Both the position numbers and the translations under genes were made by a program. 64,000 bases of DNA, from contig CBDFIL010000001.1 in the NCBI GenBank assembly GCA_965248075.1, positions 558,001 through 622,000 of the forward strand, given 5' to 3'. The stretch is from VXNE01 sp965248075 (lineage in GTDB: Bacteria > Pseudomonadota > Gammaproteobacteria > Pseudomonadales > Azotimanducaceae). Numbering within the stretch: the first letter of the stretch is position 1; every line of letters begins with the position of its first letter. Under the pieces are notes generated by a model. The model saw nothing but the letters and a program-made list of their open reading frames with translations. It had not been told where the DNA came from and did not search any database. Below, in pieces: positions 61,949 through 64,000 of the stretch.

Positions 61949-63667
61949 ATGCCCCGCTACGACCTCCTCCTGAAGGGCGGCACTGTCATCGACGGTCAGC
62001 GCACGCCGCGCTTCACGGGCGACATCGCGATCGCCGACGGCCGCATCGCGCAGATCGGCAGCGTCTCCGAATCCGACGCGAAGCGCGTATTCGACGCACG
62101 GGACCTGATCGTGGCGCCGGGCTTCATCGACCTGCACACGCACTTCGACTCGCAGATCTTCTGGGATCCGTACTGCACGATGTCGGGCTGGCACGGCGTG
62201 ACCTCGGTGGTGATCGGCAACTGCGGCTTCGGCTTCGCGCCGGTCAGTCCCGAACACCGCGAGCGCGCGATGCTGACGCTTGAGCGCAACGAGGCGGTAC
62301 GGGCGACGACGATGGCCGCCGGCATGCCCTGGGACTGGGTGACCTTTCCGGAATACCTCGACAGCGTCGAGCGCACGCCCAAGGGTGTCAACGTGCTCTC
62401 CTACATGGGGCTCGCCCCGGTCATGTCCTGGGTGATGGGTCAGGAGGACGCCAAGGGCCGCCCCGCGACGCCCGACGAGCAACGGAAGATGGGCGCACTC
62501 CTCGGCGAGGCCATGGACGCGGGGGCCTGTGGATTCTCCGCCCAGATCCTGGGCGAGGACAGCGTGCAGCGCGACTACGACGGCACGCCCATGATCACGG
62601 ACATCATGGCGCCGGACGACCTGATCGCGTTCGCCCGTGTGCTGCGGGACAAGGGACGGGGCTTCATCCAGTTGCTTGGCGGGGACTTCGACCTCTTCGA
62701 GAAGGTCGCCGAGGTCAGCGGCCGGCCGATCATCTGGAACACGCTGGAGTTCGCGCACGACCAGCACGGCAACACCTACGGCTCCTACCAGGACATCCTG
62801 CAATGGCTCGAGAAGGGCAACGCGCGGGGCCTGCGCCTGTTCGGACACGCGGTCACCTGCCAGATCGACATGCAGTTCTCCCTCGAGGACTGGAACCTGT
62901 TCGACTCGATGCCCATCTGGCGCGGCGTCACCCTGGGCAGCGTTCCCGAGCGCATGGAGAAGATGCGCGACCCCGCGCTACGCCAGGCGCTGCGTGACGA
63001 GTTCGACCGCCTCGCGGTCAGGCGGGACCGGCATCCGGACAAGCCGGTCGGCTTGTTCCTGGGCATCTCCAACATGCGGATCGCGGAAGGGCGGACGCCG
63101 CAGGTGCGTGCGCTTGAGGGTTTCACGGTCGGGGAGGTCGCGGCCCGCGAGAACAAGCATCCGGTCGACACGTTCCTCGACATCTCGCTCTCGGAGGATC
63201 TCGGGACGTTCTTCACGAGCTACCCGCCGGAGACCGAGATGGACGCCATGCGGGAGGTCATCAACTCGCCGTTCGTGCTGCCGGGGCTCTCGGACGGCGG
63301 TGCGCACATGAAGTTCCTGACGACCGGGCGCTATCCGACCGATTTCATCAGCAGACTGGTCCGGGACAACGGCCTGATGGACCTCGAGCAGGCGCATTGG
63401 CGGCTCTCGGGGTACTCGGCAATGGCGGCCGGGTTCGTCGACCGCGGCTTCCTGCGCGAGGGCGCGCCGGCGGACATCGTGGTCTACGACTACGACGCGC
63501 TGCGCTCCATGCCCGTGGAGCGTCTGCATGACTTCCCGGCCGACGACTGGCGCCTGGCCCAGAAGGCCGAGGGTTACCGCCTGACCGTCGTCAACGGCGA
63601 GGTCACGTTCGAGGACGGCGAGTGCACAGGCGCGACACCCGGCAGCCTGCTGCGCCACGGACGGTAG
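61949..63667 (+). CDS. N-acyl-D-amino-acid deacylase-type amidohydrolase
   Basis: A 572-residue metal-dependent hydrolase of the D-aminoacylase family. Metal-site landmarks are APGFIDLHTHFDSQIFWDP near 52, and near the C-terminus LSDGGAHMKFL with Asp; GVTSVVIGNCGFGFAPV and the DLLLKGGTVIDGQ start are family patterns. It may release acyl groups from D-amino acids or from related amides. ATG 61949 has GAGGA upstream. Its TAG stop opens a GTAGGGGCGAC repeat. Confidence 0.9.
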   Translation: MPRYDLLLKGGTVIDGQRTPRFTGDIAIADGRIAQIGSVSESDAKRVFDARDLIVAPGFIDLHTHFDSQIFWDPYCTMSGWHGVTSVVIGNCGFGFAPVSPEHRERAMLTLERNEAVRATTMAAGMPWDWVTFPEYLDSVERTPKGVNVLSYMGLAPVMSWVMGQEDAKGRPATPDEQRKMGALLGEAMDAGACGFSAQILGEDSVQRDYDGTPMITDIMAPDDLIAFARVLRDKGRGFIQLLGGDFDLFEKVAEVSGRPIIWNTLEFAHDQHGNTYGSYQDILQWLEKGNARGLRLFGHAVTCQIDMQFSLEDWNLFDSMPIWRGVTLGSVPERMEKMRDPALRQALRDEFDRLAVRRDRHPDKPVGLFLGISNMRIAEGRTPQVRALEGFTVGEVAARENKHPVDTFLDISLSEDLGTFFTSYPPETEMDAMREVINSPFVLPGLSDGGAHMKFLTTGRYPTDFISRLVRDNGLMDLEQAHWRLSGYSAMAAGFVDRGFLREGAPADIVVYDYDALRSMPVERLHDFPADDWRLAQKAEGYRLTVVNGEVTFEDGECTGATPGSLLRHGR

Positions 63668-63745
63668 GGGCGACGCTTGTCGTCGCCCGCGTCGAATTCG
63701 TGCAGGGCACTGGCACGGGACGGGACAAGCCCGCCCCCCACCGTC
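63665..63745. repeat. GTAGGGGCGAC-type palindrome and relatives at a stop codon
   Basis: TAGGGGCGACGC, then TTGTC, then GTCGCCCGC, followed by GGGACGGGACAAG and CCCGCCCCCC. The first TAG is the stop codon of the amidohydrolase. The layout is the same as the 31182 unit, without its tandem copy. Confidence 0.85.
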
Positions 63746-63790
63746 GCCGGGTCGATCAGAGTCACGTGATGGGTCCCAAGGAGGAATGAA

Positions 63791-64000
63791 ATGTCCGATC
63801 GAGTCTGGTTCAACGTCTATGTAACGGTTCGCGAGGGCAAGCTCGACGAATTCAGGGCCATGGCGAACGACTGGATCACGCACCACAAGAAAAACACCCC
63901 CGAGATCCTCGCCTACGAGTGGTTCTCCACGAGCGAGGACGAGATGAAGGTGCAGGTGATGGAACTCTACGAGAGCTCCGAAGCGATGCTCGACTACATG
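63791..64000 (+). CDS. Antibiotic-biosynthesis-monooxygenase (ABM) domain protein, 3' end outside window
   Basis: The first 70 residues are present and cut by the window edge. SDRVWFNVYVTVREGKLDEF followed by LAYEWFSTSEDEMKVQVME matches the ABM/YgiN-like dimeric alpha-beta barrel. GAGGAA precedes the ATG. Such proteins often work as quinol monooxygenases or as accessory proteins. Confidence 0.8.
   Translation, partial: MSDRVWFNVYVTVREGKLDEFRAMANDWITHHKKNTPEILAYEWFSTSEDEMKVQVMELYESSEAMLDYM

Overview
The window is high-GC and densely coded on both strands, and it looks like an uncultured gammaproteobacterium, probably an aerobic heterotroph. Evidence for this is the core gene order: rhodanese(YibN-like)-secB with trmL nearby, and gpmI-envC-S41 protease. 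All are typical gammaproteobacterial neighbourhoods. The frequent ATGA/GTGA overlaps between genes and the many GTG/TTG starts also fit. I cannot name a genus.

Layout. 1-6.3 kb: 3' end of uvrA, a ferredoxin-reductase-like flavoprotein, a small bacterial CULT-domain (cereblon-like) protein, then a plus-strand run of HAD hydrolase, PTPS/QueD-like protein, SDR and a VUT/YhhQ transporter. 6.3-16 kb: LLM oxidoreductase, a zinc phospholipase/nuclease-like protein with folK, a zinc alcohol dehydrogenase, a Fic protein, a DegQ-like protease with an MFS transporter, tRNA-Gly(CCC) and an Arg/Pro-rich secreted protein. 16-22.5 kb: an SDR, a decayed PhyH/ThuA pair and a form II CO-dehydrogenase-like cluster (transcribed G-S-L-M). 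22.7-29.6 kb: a Type III-like restriction-modification operon in decay (Res, frameshifted PIN gene, 3'-truncated Mod, DUF2384 antitoxin, small ORF). 29.8-42 kb: CoA-transferase, S41 protease, homocysteine methyltransferase, EnvC, GpmI, rhodanese, SecB, TrmL, acyl-CoA dehydrogenase, a PLP enzyme of the cystathionine gamma-synthase family and three small overlapping genes. 42-60 kb: an accessory region rich in mobile DNA, including an IS66-type element carrying a DruA/DUF4338 gene, an IS1111-group and an IS110-group element, and an IS1634 transposase. Among them lie a ThDP enzyme, a CCA-adding-type enzyme, a SIS isomerase, a GH20 hexosaminidase with a sugar kinase, and two lipoproteins. 59.5-64 kb: GNAT, class III aminotransferase, NIPSNAP protein, D-aminoacylase-type amidohydrolase and the start of an ABM-domain protein.

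The most unusual content is in the mobile and repeat DNA. (1) The IS66-DruA unit is flanked by 8-bp GGGGAAAC repeats inside a 282-bp repeat pair. A nearly identical copy of that pair at 57.3 kb lacks the unit but keeps two tandem GGGGAAAC copies, so it looks like an empty site or excision footprint. (2) The IS1111- and IS110-group elements each interrupt a different short dispersed repeat whose uninterrupted form is also in the window. Each has a non-coding flank with long perfect stems where a guide (bridge/seeker) RNA is expected. (3) Dispersed GTAGGGGCGAC-type palindromes repeatedly start at the stop codon of the preceding gene. (4) Two intergenic arrays of four to five consecutive hairpins share a related first hairpin.
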